Shown piece after piece: positions 1-11,666 of a stretch of DNA of 64,000 nt. Each line of letters starts with the position of its first letter. Positions within the stretch are counted from its first letter, which is position 1. A program made the translations under genes and the position numbers. The DNA is from Akkermansiaceae bacterium (GTDB taxonomy: Bacteria > Verrucomicrobiota > Verrucomicrobiia > Verrucomicrobiales > Akkermansiaceae). Below the pieces are notes generated by a model, which worked only from the letters and a program-made list of their open reading frames with translations, was not told the DNA's origin and searched no databases. Location of the stretch: the NCBI GenBank assembly GCA_947491475.1, contig CANLKN010000003.1, positions 1 through 64,000 of the forward strand, in the 5' to 3' direction.

Positions 1-161
1 GGCCAGCGAACGCACTGCGGGATAGCGCAAGGCGGCTTGCGCGGTGTAACCCAAGCCCAGCCCGCCCACCACCACATCGAGCGGACCCTCGCGCCCGGCC
101 AAGGGCAAATCGGCCAGCGCGACCTCCACGGCATGGAAGAGACTCGACAAGAGAACCCCCA
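1..161 (-). pseudogene. spermidine/spermine synthase-like fragment; continues past the window start, N-terminal side ends at the 74-bp repeat
   Basis: Reverse-strand reading gives ...LLSSLFHAVEVALADLPLAGREGPLDVVVGGLGLGYTAQAALRYPAVRSLA, with a spermidine-synthase-type GGLGLGYT motif; cut at the repeat junction. Confidence 0.5.
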
Positions 162-230
162 TTTCCCCGCCCTCCGGTCCGACCCAATGGCTCTTTCAGG
201 GGCCTCCCGCAGAAAGCAAACTCCTAGCAG
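157..230. repeat. 74-bp repeat, copy 1 (tandem with copy 2)
   Basis: ccccatttccccgccctccggtccgacccaatggctctttcaggggcctcccgcagaaagcaaactcctagcag; near-identical to 231-304 and 2397-2470. Confidence 0.95.
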
Positions 231-304
231 CCCCATTTCCCCGCCCTCCGGTCCGTCCCAATGGCTCTTTCAGGGGCCTCCCGCAGAAAGCAAACTCCTA
301 GCAG
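231..304. repeat. 74-bp repeat, copy 2
   Basis: Near-identical to copy 1 (gtccgtccca vs gtccgaccca), directly head-to-tail. Confidence 0.95.
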
Positions 305-2467
305 CCCGATCCCGATGTCAGACAATGGTGGGACGAACAGGAGAAGATTTTCAACGACTTTTTTGAAAGCGAACTGGACGGCCCGCTCAAGGCTCATGCG
401 GAAAAAGCACCGCCCGCGTTGAAAGCGCTGTGGGAAACGAATCTCCCCGCTAACTGGGATTTAATGTCGGCGCGGCAGCTTTACCATGTGTTAGCGGGTG
501 AAATTGAATCCCGTGACGTGGAAGCCCGCAAGGACTTCAGTGCGGAGCAACGAGCGGCGATTGCACCATATTCGAGTGAGAACATTTCAAAGGAAGCAGC
601 CTTGGTGATGACTCGCGAAGATGCCGAAACCGCGCCGTTCAGCATGGCTCCCGGCAGTGCTGCCGATGGCTTCGACGGCGAGGCACACAAGCGCGAGGTG
701 GCGGCCATCGAAAAAACGGCGGTGCTCGGGCCGAACGGCAAGCCGCTGGCACCGAATGGCAAGGAATCTAACCTGACGCTGCGCCAGTGGGCGACGGTGC
801 GAACGGCGGCATTCCGCGAATGGTTTGGAGATTGGCAGGCGCTGCGAGTTCAAGAGCAAATGGCAGCCATGAAGCCGGTTGCTGTGAAAGTGCCTGATGA
901 ATGGCGCGGAAAGAGCGTTGATGAAATGCGGGCGCTGATGGCTGGAAAATTGGATAGCATGGTGAAAGCCAAGGCTATCATTTCGCATCCGTTGCTCGGT
1001 AAGGTGAAAATCGGACGACGCGGGGCAAACAAGACGCAATCGACATCCGGTGATCCTGCCAAAATGTTGATTTCAGCGGATCTTGAATCGCTGTTTCCTC
1101 AGTCTATCCTTGGTGGTTTCCGCCCATCTGATGAACAGGGTGTGGATGGGTATTCCAAACTATTGATTCCTTTGGATATCGACGGAATGGAACTGGTTGC
1201 TATTTTCTCGGTTCGCCATCAAACGGATGGGCAATGGTATTACAATGCCGTAGCCGTGGCGGCAAAAGAAGAGAGGCCGGGTTCTTATGCGTCGCCTGGT
1301 GCGCTTTCGCGCCCTCTAGGACAGACGCCAATCACCGGCCTCAAAGACTTCATACGCCAGCCACTTGCCACCGTCAACCCAGAAAGCGTCTCCAAGGTCG
1401 TGGACGAAAATGGAGAACCGCTGCTGGTATATCATGGGACAACTCAGAATTTTGACGCGTTTGCCATCAAACAAGCTGCGATGTTCTCCGACCGGCCTGA
1501 AAAGGCTGCAAAATATGGCGACGTGATGATTTCAGGATTTTTGAATATCAGAAATCCCCGCCGCGCTTCTCTAAACGAAGTGGAAGGTTTGCCGTATTAT
1601 TTCAATCGTTCTTCTCCCCGTTCTGCTGCGGAAAAACTAATAGAGAAGGGTTTTGACGGGGCTACTCATGCAGACCAGTGGGCAATATTCGACCCCACGC
1701 AAATCAAGTCCGTGGACAATCGCGGCAGCTTCGATCCGGCGGACGCCCGGCACGCCTACAGCCTCGCCCCATCCTCCATGGTCGATTCCATGAGCATGAA
1801 TGCGGCGGCCAAGATCAAAGACCCGCGGGTCAAAGCGGCCATCTTCACCCGTATGCTCGAAAAGCTGGGCTTACTCAAGCGCGACCGTGACGAACTCGGC
1901 ATCGCCTTCGGCAAGCCATTCACCCGTGAATCCATCGAAAGCGCACGCAAGGCGGACCTTCGAAAGAAAGCCAACAAGATCAAGCGTGACCGCTACCGGG
2001 AATTGAAGACTGGCCCCAACGATTATGCTGCCAAGGAGCAGGCGGAAATTGAAGCTGAAGAATGGTTTGAAAAGAAAATGAATGCGCGGGGGGAAGACTA
2101 CTCGCCACGGCAACGCCTGCTGCGTGCGCTGGCCATGCTCGACGGCATCCTCTCCGTGCTGCCGCCCGAAGTGCGCGGACGCATCGGCGGATATACCCAG
2201 CTCGCAAAGCTCGCCAGTGACGAGGCGCGGCTGAAGTTTCTCAATGAGCGCATCGAACGCGCGGAAAAGGAAGTGGATGCGTGGATCAAGGGCGAACACC
2301 GGAAGGAACTCGCCAAGCTCATCGAGAAATCCAAGCCGAAGAAAAACAAACCCGGCGAGGCGAAGCGTGGCAAGATCGGCGTGGAAGCACACCAACCCCC
2401 ATTTCCCCGCCCTCCGGTCCGGTCCAATGGCTCTTTCAGGGGCCTCCCGCAGAAAGCAAATTACTAG
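305..2467 (+). CDS. large polyvalent-type protein fragment with ADP-ribosyltransferase-like segment (phage/plasmid type); lacks native start and native end
   Basis: Frame open from the repeat junction (PDPDVRQWWDEQEKIF...); motifs LTLRQWATVRTAAFREWFGDW, VVDENGEPLLVYHGT, ADQWAIFDPTQIKSVDNRGSFDP typical of polyvalent proteins; stop TAG lies inside repeat copy 3. Confidence 0.6.
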   Translation, partial: PDPDVRQWWDEQEKIFNDFFESELDGPLKAHAEKAPPALKALWETNLPANWDLMSARQLYHVLAGEIESRDVEARKDFSAEQRAAIAPYSSENISKEAALVMTREDAETAPFSMAPGSAADGFDGEAHKREVAAIEKTAVLGPNGKPLAPNGKESNLTLRQWATVRTAAFREWFGDWQALRVQEQMAAMKPVAVKVPDEWRGKSVDEMRALMAGKLDSMVKAKAIISHPLLGKVKIGRRGANKTQSTSGDPAKMLISADLESLFPQSILGGFRPSDEQGVDGYSKLLIPLDIDGMELVAIFSVRHQTDGQWYYNAVAVAAKEERPGSYASPGALSRPLGQTPITGLKDFIRQPLATVNPESVSKVVDENGEPLLVYHGTTQNFDAFAIKQAAMFSDRPEKAAKYGDVMISGFLNIRNPRRASLNEVEGLPYYFNRSSPRSAAEKLIEKGFDGATHADQWAIFDPTQIKSVDNRGSFDPADARHAYSLAPSSMVDSMSMNAAAKIKDPRVKAAIFTRMLEKLGLLKRDRDELGIAFGKPFTRESIESARKADLRKKANKIKRDRYRELKTGPNDYAAKEQAEIEAEEWFEKKMNARGEDYSPRQRLLRALAMLDGILSVLPPEVRGRIGGYTQLAKLASDEARLKFLNERIERAEKEVDAWIKGEHRKELAKLIEKSKPKKNKPGEAKRGKIGVEAHQPPFPRPPVRSNGSFRGLPQKANY

Positions 2468-2470
2468 CAG
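2397..2470. repeat. 74-bp repeat, copy 3
   Basis: ccccatttccccgccctccggtccggtccaatggctctttcaggggcctcccgcagaaagcaaattactagcag. Confidence 0.95.
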
Positions 2471-2986
2471 CTCAACGAGCTGCTCGACGTCTCGACGATC
2501 GAGTCCGGCCAACTCCATCTGGAGGCTGAGGTGGCCGACCTGAATGATTTGGCACAACGCAATATCTCTCTCAACCGTGTGCTTGCACACCAGAAGGCCA
2601 TCGAGTTGGTGTTCCACCCTAGCGATACACTGCCGACCTTGGTGCTCGACCGCAGCAAAGTCGAACAGGTTCTCAACAACCTGATTGGCAACGCGGTGAA
2701 ATACTCGCATCCCGGCACCCGCGTGACGATTTCCATCGAAGCGGTATCTGGATTTGCGGTGTGTTCGGTGAGTGACCAAGGGCTGGGAATCCCGGCAGAA
2801 GAAATCCCCAAGTTATTCAAGGCCTTCGGGCGCACCAGCGTGCGCGCTACCGGCGGCGAACAAAGCACCGGTCTCGGACTGGCAATTGTACGCCGGATTG
2901 TCGAAGGCCTCGGTGGTCGCATCACGGTGGAGAGCGAAGTCGGCAAGGGATCGACGTTCACCTTCACGCTGCCATTCATACGGTAG
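2471..2986 (+). pseudogene. sensor histidine kinase C-terminal fragment (dimerisation helix end plus HATPase)
   Basis: LNELLDVSTIESGQL...LVLDRSKVEQVLNNLIGNAVKYS...DQGLGIPAEEI...GLGLAIVRRIVEGLGGRI; no N-terminal part, reading frame begins at the repeat. Confidence 0.75.
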
Positions 2987-3178
2987 CGTTTGCTCGACTT
3001 GCATGAGGAGCGAGTTCAGCCTCAAAGCAGCAGGGTGGATTCCGAATCCCCGCTTTGCTCCTCATTCAACCGGCGCAGCGAATGCAAATAGGTGTTTCCC
3101 GCCACTGGCGTTGAATGAGGATTCGCCCGATAAACCCCGGACTTGCCGATGTGGAAATCCCGCGCCATCTTCGCGGGC

Positions 3179-3475
3179 ATGAACCCCGTCACCGAACGCC
3201 TGCGCAATTTTCTCCAATACGTCGCCGTGAAATTGATCGACGAGCCCGGTCAGGCGCAGCTCAAGGTGGCGGAGCTATCGCCCAAGAAGGTGCGTTTCAA
3301 GCTGGTGCTCTCGAAGGTGGATGTGGCGATGTTGATTGGTCGCAATGGCTTTACCGCCTCGGCCATCCGCAATGTTCTCAAAGCCGCTGCGGACAAGGAA
3401 GGGGTGCAGATTGCGCTGCAAATCCACTCGCATGAAGAGGAAGCGGAGCTGCTGGCGCGCGGCGAGGGCCACTGA
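3179..3475 (+). CDS. KH-domain RNA-binding protein (KhpA-like)
   Basis: MNPVTERLRNFLQYVAVKLIDEP...VAMLIGRNGFTASAIRNVL; IGRNG KH loop. Confidence 0.75.
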   Translation: MNPVTERLRNFLQYVAVKLIDEPGQAQLKVAELSPKKVRFKLVLSKVDVAMLIGRNGFTASAIRNVLKAAADKEGVQIALQIHSHEEEAELLARGEGH

Positions 3476-3518
3476 GCCGTAACCATGCAATCAAACGACG
3501 CGATCCTCCCGAGGACCG

Positions 3519-3614
3519 TCCGGAGTTCAAGCTTCAGCTTGCCGCGCCAGCGTGGGGTGCATGAGGCGTTGCTGTTTCATCTCCCTGCTGGGCACGGTAA
3601 ACCGTGAACTCCGG
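3519..3614. repeat. intergenic inverted repeat, REP-like
   Basis: ccggagttca (3520-3529) and tgaactccgg (3605-3614), with an inner hairpin caagct-tc-agcttg. Confidence 0.5.
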
Positions 3615-3663
3615 CAGGCGTAGGCGCGCACCGAATGCCTGATGCATGATTGCGGCCGGGGCG

Positions 3664-5437
<1,774 letters not shown>

Positions 5438-5446
5438 GGATTTGGT

Positions 5447-6403
5447 TCAATCCTTCGCCGACTTCGGATCGAGCGCGTCGCGCAAGCCATCGCCGAGGAA
5501 GTTGAGTGAGAGCAGGGTGAGGATGAAGAAGATGGAGGGGAAAATGAGCAGCAGGGGATTGGACAGCATGCGGTCGGCGCCGTCCTTGATGAGAATGCCC
5601 CAGCTCGAATACGGCGGCTGCACGCCCATGCCGAGAAATGAAAGCGTGGCCTCGAACAGCATCACCGAAGGGATTGTTAGAGTGGCATAAACCACGATCG
5701 GGCCGATGGCATTCGGGATGATGTGGCGCAGCAAAATCCGCTGCTGAGAGAGGCCAAGGGATTTCGCCGCCTCTACAAACTCGCGTCCGGCAAGGTCCTG
5801 CACCGATGCGCGGACGATGCGCGAAATGTTGAGCCAGGAAAGCGCGCCGATGGCCACGAACAGCGGAATCAGGCTGGTAAATGGGGCAATGGCGTCGCGG
5901 TTCAATCCGGTTAGATCCACAAGCCAGTCGGTGAAGTCATTGGTGTAACCTTTCGCGAGAGCGGAAAACAGGATGACGATGATGAGAAACGGCAGCGAAT
6001 AGAGCACATCCACGGTGCGCATCAGGAAGGCATCCACCTTGCCGCCGAGGTATCCGGCCATGGCACCGACGGCTACGCCGATGGTGAGCGAGACGGTGGT
6101 GGTGATGAGGCCTACGAGGATGGAGATGCGCCCGCCGTGGAGAATTCGCGAAAACAAGTCGCGCCCGAGGTGGTCGGTGCCCATCCAATGGCTCAACGAA
6201 GGGCCTGAGTTTTTGTTAGGAAGACTCTGCGCGGCCGGATCCGGCAGGGCAGGGAAGAATGGGACGATGAAACAAAGCAGGATGATGAAACCGAGAAAGG
6301 CCAGGCCGCACATCGCGGCGCGGTTGCGGCGCAGGCGGGTCCATGCGTCGCTCCACAGCGAGTGGCCGGCTTCCGCATCAGGATTGATAGATGGTTTACC
6401 CAT
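5447..6403 (-). CDS. oppC: oligopeptide ABC transporter permease (OppC-like)
   Basis: MGTDHLGRDLFSRILHGGRISILVG; EAAKSLGLSQQRILLRHIIPN. Confidence 0.88.
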   Translation of the reverse strand: MGKPSINPDAEAGHSLWSDAWTRLRRNRAAMCGLAFLGFIILLCFIVPFFPALPDPAAQSLPNKNSGPSLSHWMGTDHLGRDLFSRILHGGRISILVGLITTTVSLTIGVAVGAMAGYLGGKVDAFLMRTVDVLYSLPFLIIVILFSALAKGYTNDFTDWLVDLTGLNRDAIAPFTSLIPLFVAIGALSWLNISRIVRASVQDLAGREFVEAAKSLGLSQQRILLRHIIPNAIGPIVVYATLTIPSVMLFEATLSFLGMGVQPPYSSWGILIKDGADRMLSNPLLLIFPSIFFILTLLSLNFLGDGLRDALDPKSAKD

Positions 6404-6409
6404 GCCGTT

Positions 6410-7345
<936 letters not shown>

Positions 7346-7357
7346 GAAGGGGCCGGA

Positions 7358-9289
7358 TCAGGGTTGCAGGGTGATGGTTTTCCACGGGTGGTTGTCCAGC
7401 ACCAGCGGGTGCCAGCCACGGACTTCCGGGCGGTGAAGGTAGAGGCGCGAAAACCATGCGATGGGCGCAATGGGCAGCTCGTCCATGAGGATGCCCTCCG
7501 CCTGGGCGAGGATGGCGTTGCGGCTTGAAGGGTCAGCCTGCTGGGCAGCCTGGCGCAGCAGGGCTTCGTATTTCACGCTATACCATCCGGTGTTGTTGTT
7601 GCCGTTGTCGCGCGTCCACATGTCGAGGAAGGTGGTGGGATCGAGGTAATCGCCGATCCATCCGGCCATGGCCATGTCGAAGTTGAGGCTTTGCTGCGCC
7701 GCGATGTAGGAGCCCCAGTCTTTTTGTTCGATGGTCACGCGGATGCCGAGTTTGCGGAAAGTTTGCTGGAGTGCGTCCACCGCAGGGTGTGGGCGTGAGG
7801 TGAGAATGGCATAGGATGGCAAACCCTTGCCATCCGGGAATCCGGCTTCCGCGAGCAACTGGCGGGCCTTGGCGAGATCGTGATCAAGAGCGTCCGGCGC
7901 GCGGTAATCGCCGAGTTTCGGCGTCATGGTGGTGGCCGGCGTGAAACCTTCATAAATGTATTGGCATAACTCCGCGCGGTGGATGGCGAGCGAGAGCGCC
8001 CGGCGCACCCGTGGATCGTCGAGTCCCTTGCGTGTGGTGTTGAAGCGTAGGAAAACCGTGCCCACGTAAGGTTCGGTGCGCAGATACTGCGGGTGACTGG
8101 CGCGGACCTTGCTCAGGAGCTCGGCGGGCAAGTTGTAAGTGCTGTGGAGTTGGCCCGCAAGAAAGGAGCGGGCCTCGGTGTATGGGTTCTCGATGGGGTA
8201 AAAACGGATGCCGTTGAGCCCGACGTTTGCCGCGTCCCAGTAATGCGGATTGCGCCGGACTTCGATGTAATGGTTGTAGCGCCATTCCTTGAGCATGAAT
8301 GGGCCGTTGCCGACGAGGTTGCCATTCATCGACCATTCGGTGAAACGGTCGGTCATCTTGCCGAATTTGAGGATCACATGACGCGGCACCGGATACCAAG
8401 TGCTGTGGCGCACCATCGATGGCAGATAGGGCACGGGCTCGCGCAGCGTCACGACCAGGGTGTGGCGATCCGGTGCACGCAGGCCGATATTTGCGAACTC
8501 GAAAAGATCGGCATCGATATGATCTAACAGCCGCTGGACCACCAAGCTGCGGGCATCGCCGGGAATATCATCCGGCCAGTCGAAGAGGGCCGGTTCGTCG
8601 AGAATCGCCTGAAGCTGGACGGCGTTCAAGCGGTCGAGTCCGCGTGAGGCGAGCAGGCGTTTTTTCTCATCGGCGGAAAGCTGGTTGAAATCGCGGTTGG
8701 CAAAATCGCCGGCATCGATGGAGGGGTCGCCGGAAAAGTTGGCATGTTGAAGGGTTTTCCATGCGACGGGAAAATCCTCGTCGAGCCCGCAGAGGATGTA
8801 TCCGCGCTGGTCGCGGTTGTAGGCTTCCGCATTGCGGATCGAGTGGAGCATCGGTGCGTAAGCGGCGGCGAGGCCGGGACTGAGCATCCGGTGGTAGGAG
8901 AAGATGAAATCCTCGGCGGTGAGAGGCACTCCGTCCGACCACTTCGCATCTGGGCGCAAGTGGAAGATCCACTCGGTCATGTCCTCATTGTGCTCCCAAC
9001 GGGTGGCCACGCCGGGTTCGAGGGCTTCGTCATCGCTTGGGTGGTTTGCGATGAGTCCTTCGAAAAGCGCGGAGATGATCTTGTTTTCCGGCACGCCGGT
9101 GACGAGTTGGAGGTCGAGTGCGCGAGGCTCAGCGGAGTTTCCGACGAGCATGATACCCTCGCGATTCGCGTGCTCGACGGCGCTCTCGCGCTTGCAGCCG
9201 CAAAGTGCGGTGAGCGCCAGCAGCGGAAACAGGGTGAGACGAGGCAGATTCAACGCCCGGGAACCTAGCCCTGCGGCGCGTTCTGCCAA
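7358..9289 (-). CDS. peptide ABC transporter substrate-binding lipoprotein (OppA-like)
   Basis: Lipobox LTALCGC; SBP_bac_5-type sequence EPRALDLQLVTGVPENKIISALFEGL. Confidence 0.85.
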   Translation of the reverse strand: MAERAAGLGSRALNLPRLTLFPLLALTALCGCKRESAVEHANREGIMLVGNSAEPRALDLQLVTGVPENKIISALFEGLIANHPSDDEALEPGVATRWEHNEDMTEWIFHLRPDAKWSDGVPLTAEDFIFSYHRMLSPGLAAAYAPMLHSIRNAEAYNRDQRGYILCGLDEDFPVAWKTLQHANFSGDPSIDAGDFANRDFNQLSADEKKRLLASRGLDRLNAVQLQAILDEPALFDWPDDIPGDARSLVVQRLLDHIDADLFEFANIGLRAPDRHTLVVTLREPVPYLPSMVRHSTWYPVPRHVILKFGKMTDRFTEWSMNGNLVGNGPFMLKEWRYNHYIEVRRNPHYWDAANVGLNGIRFYPIENPYTEARSFLAGQLHSTYNLPAELLSKVRASHPQYLRTEPYVGTVFLRFNTTRKGLDDPRVRRALSLAIHRAELCQYIYEGFTPATTMTPKLGDYRAPDALDHDLAKARQLLAEAGFPDGKGLPSYAILTSRPHPAVDALQQTFRKLGIRVTIEQKDWGSYIAAQQSLNFDMAMAGWIGDYLDPTTFLDMWTRDNGNNNTGWYSVKYEALLRQAAQQADPSSRNAILAQAEGILMDELPIAPIAWFSRLYLHRPEVRGWHPLVLDNHPWKTITLQP

Positions 9290-9358
9290 GGGATTTGTGG
9301 CGGGATCATGCTTGGCGAATCAAAATTCATGGTGCATCTTGCGCAGCTCCCAACCGGC

Positions 9359-10645
9359 ATGAAAATCCTTACTCACTCCGATCCAAGCTACGCCGCATTC
9401 GTCCGCCGCCTCAACCGCCGGGCGCTGCCCGAAGCCGGCGTCCGCGATTTGGTCACGGAAATCATCGCCCAAGTCGCCGCTAAAGGCGATGAGGCATTGG
9501 TCACCCTGACCAAACGATTCGATGGTGCCTTGCTCACGACCGATACACTTTTCGTGAGCGATGCGGAATTCGCAGCCGCTAGAAAAGCCGTCACCCAGGC
9601 CACGCGGCAGGCGGTGAAGTGCAGTTTGAGAAACATCCATGCCTTCGCAAAACACGGCCTGCGCAAGGATTGGTCCGCCCGGAATGAGCAAGGAGCCATC
9701 GTCGGTGAGCGTTTCACTCCATTCGACCGCGTGGGAGTCTATGTGCCCGGCGGCAAGGCACCGCTGGTTTCCACCGCGCTGATGACCGCCGGTTTCGCGC
9801 AGGCCGCGAAGGTTCCGGAAATCATCGCCGCCACTCCCTGCGGCCCGGATGGCACGGTCAATCCCGCGTTGCTCTACGCACTGCAGGCGGCCGGTGCCAC
9901 GGAAGTGATCAAGGTGGGCGGTGCCCAAGCCATCGCCGCGCTCGCGCTCGGCACCAAGTCGATCCGACCCGTGGACCGCATCTTCGGCCCCGGCAACCGC
10001 TTCGTCGTCGAGGCAAAACGCCAGCTCGTCGGCGCGGTTTCCATCGACCTGCTGCCCGGCCCGAGTGAAATCCTGATCCTCGCCGACAAGAGTGGAAACC
10101 CGGACTACATCGCGGCGGACATGCTCGCCCAGGCCGAACACGGCGGCGACAGCGTGGTCGGCTTCGCCACCGATTCGAAGGCGCTGTTAGGAAAAGTCGT
10201 CAAAGCCATCGACCGCCAGCTCGCCACGCTCACGCGCGGGAAAATCATCCGCGACGTGCTCAAGACCGGCACCTTCCTGTTGCACGTGAAATCCTTTGCC
10301 GATGGCGTGGCGATCTCCAACGCATTCTGCCCGGAACACCTTTCGCTGATCACCGCTACGGAGAAACAATGGCTGCCGCAGATTCGCAGCGCGGGGGCGA
10401 TCTATCTGGGCAACGACTCTCCCGTCGCGGTCGGCGATTTCCTCGCCGGTCCCAGCCACACGCTGCCCACCGGCGGTGCGGGACGTTCGTTTTCCGGCCT
10501 GCGCGCCGATCAATTCCAGCGCCGCACCAGCATTGTAAGGCTCGACAAGAAATCCGTTAGAGCCTCGCTGCCGGTGGTCGCCGAGTTTGCACGCATCGAG
10601 GGGCTGGACGCCCACGGCCGTTCCACCGCCATCCGGTTGGAGTAA
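9359..10645 (+). CDS. hisD: histidinol dehydrogenase
   Basis: VGVYVPGGKAPLVSTALM; VGGAQAIAALALGTKSI; DRIFGPGNRFVVEAKRQL; AGPSHTLPTGGAGR. Confidence 0.95.
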   Translation: MKILTHSDPSYAAFVRRLNRRALPEAGVRDLVTEIIAQVAAKGDEALVTLTKRFDGALLTTDTLFVSDAEFAAARKAVTQATRQAVKCSLRNIHAFAKHGLRKDWSARNEQGAIVGERFTPFDRVGVYVPGGKAPLVSTALMTAGFAQAAKVPEIIAATPCGPDGTVNPALLYALQAAGATEVIKVGGAQAIAALALGTKSIRPVDRIFGPGNRFVVEAKRQLVGAVSIDLLPGPSEILILADKSGNPDYIAADMLAQAEHGGDSVVGFATDSKALLGKVVKAIDRQLATLTRGKIIRDVLKTGTFLLHVKSFADGVAISNAFCPEHLSLITATEKQWLPQIRSAGAIYLGNDSPVAVGDFLAGPSHTLPTGGAGRSFSGLRADQFQRRTSIVRLDKKSVRASLPVVAEFARIEGLDAHGRSTAIRLE

Positions 10646-10649
10646 TGGC

Positions 10650-11666
10650 TTATTTGCCGAGGAAGCGGTCGCGGCCTTTGACAAGCGCCTCGATTTTCCG
10701 GTCGGCGATCGAGCGCTTGAGCATCCAGAATCCACAGTCAGGATGCACCCACTTGATGCGGCCCGGGCCGACTTTCGCGACGGCCTTCTCGATCCGCTTG
10801 GCAATTTCATCGGGTGTTTCGATGTGATTCACCTTGATGTCCACCACGCCGATGCCGAGAGCGATTTTCGGATCGATGTCCGCGAGCGCGTCGAGGTCGG
10901 ACTCAGGACGATGCGCGAGTTCGAGCACCAGGTGATCGGCGCGCAGGCCATTGAGGAAATCGAGCAGGGGTTTCCACTCGCCGCGCTGGATGGTCTGGCC
11001 GCCGTAGTTTCCAAAGCAGAAGTGCACGGCCTTCTGGCCGGTCACAGAGTCGAGAATGCGGTTGATCGCCGCCTGGGCGATGGGCGCGCCTTCCGGGCTG
11101 CCGGGAATGTTGGCCTCGTCCACCTGCACGCATGCGCAGGGCAGTCCACCGACTTGCGCGGCGAGCACATCGGCGATGGCCATGGTGAGTTTTTCAAAGT
11201 CGCCGTAGTGATTGTCCAACAAAGTGCGGGCCAGCATGTAGGGACTGGTGAGGGTGAACTTGAAATCACCGCCGGCCACCGAGGCTGAGCGCGAGCAATC
11301 CTCGAATAAATCCAGCACGCCCTCAGTGATCGGGCCATTGACGACGCCGGCAGGCTTGCGACGGAAACTCATTTCCTGCTTGGCGCGGAATGCCTTCGCA
11401 TCGGTGAGACCCACGGCGGTGGAAATCCCACCCATGCGCGAGATGAAGTATTCGATCATCCCGTTGGTGTCGGGATGGTTGACGTCGAAGCGGTAGAGTT
11501 CGCCGTCGGTGGGCAGGTCGATGCCCGCGTTGCGCTGGGTGCCGATGACAACCGCCGTGGCATCGAGCACGGCCTGTTCGCTGGGCAGCGCGGCGAGCCA
11601 ATCGATGGGCGAGTAGGAGCCGACGGTGGTGGTGAGGATTTCCGGTGTGTGGATTGTGGTTTTCAT
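10650..11666 (-). CDS. cobalamin-independent methionine synthase (MetE C-terminal) family protein
   Basis: TTTVGSYSPIDWL...GIDLPTDGELYRFD; VNGPITEGVLDLFED; QVDEANIP; HFCFGNYGG; WVHPDCGFWML. Confidence 0.75.
   Translation of the reverse strand: MKTTIHTPEILTTTVGSYSPIDWLAALPSEQAVLDATAVVIGTQRNAGIDLPTDGELYRFDVNHPDTNGMIEYFISRMGGISTAVGLTDAKAFRAKQEMSFRRKPAGVVNGPITEGVLDLFEDCSRSASVAGGDFKFTLTSPYMLARTLLDNHYGDFEKLTMAIADVLAAQVGGLPCACVQVDEANIPGSPEGAPIAQAAINRILDSVTGQKAVHFCFGNYGGQTIQRGEWKPLLDFLNGLRADHLVLELAHRPESDLDALADIDPKIALGIGVVDIKVNHIETPDEIAKRIEKAVAKVGPGRIKWVHPDCGFWMLKRSIADRKIEALVKGRDRFLGK

Noticed and set aside
37-366. 109-aa + strand ORF
   Set aside because: Mostly the translated 74-bp repeat plus antisense of the spermidine-synthase-like fragment.
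157-2470. Integron cassette array (repeat as attC)
   Set aside because: Spacing and junction behaviour look cassette-like, but I see no GTTRRRY/RYYYAAC core sites and no integrase in the window.
1871-2779. 302-aa reverse ORF
   Set aside because: Runs across the repeat and opposite two recognisable + strand gene fragments; shadow ORF.
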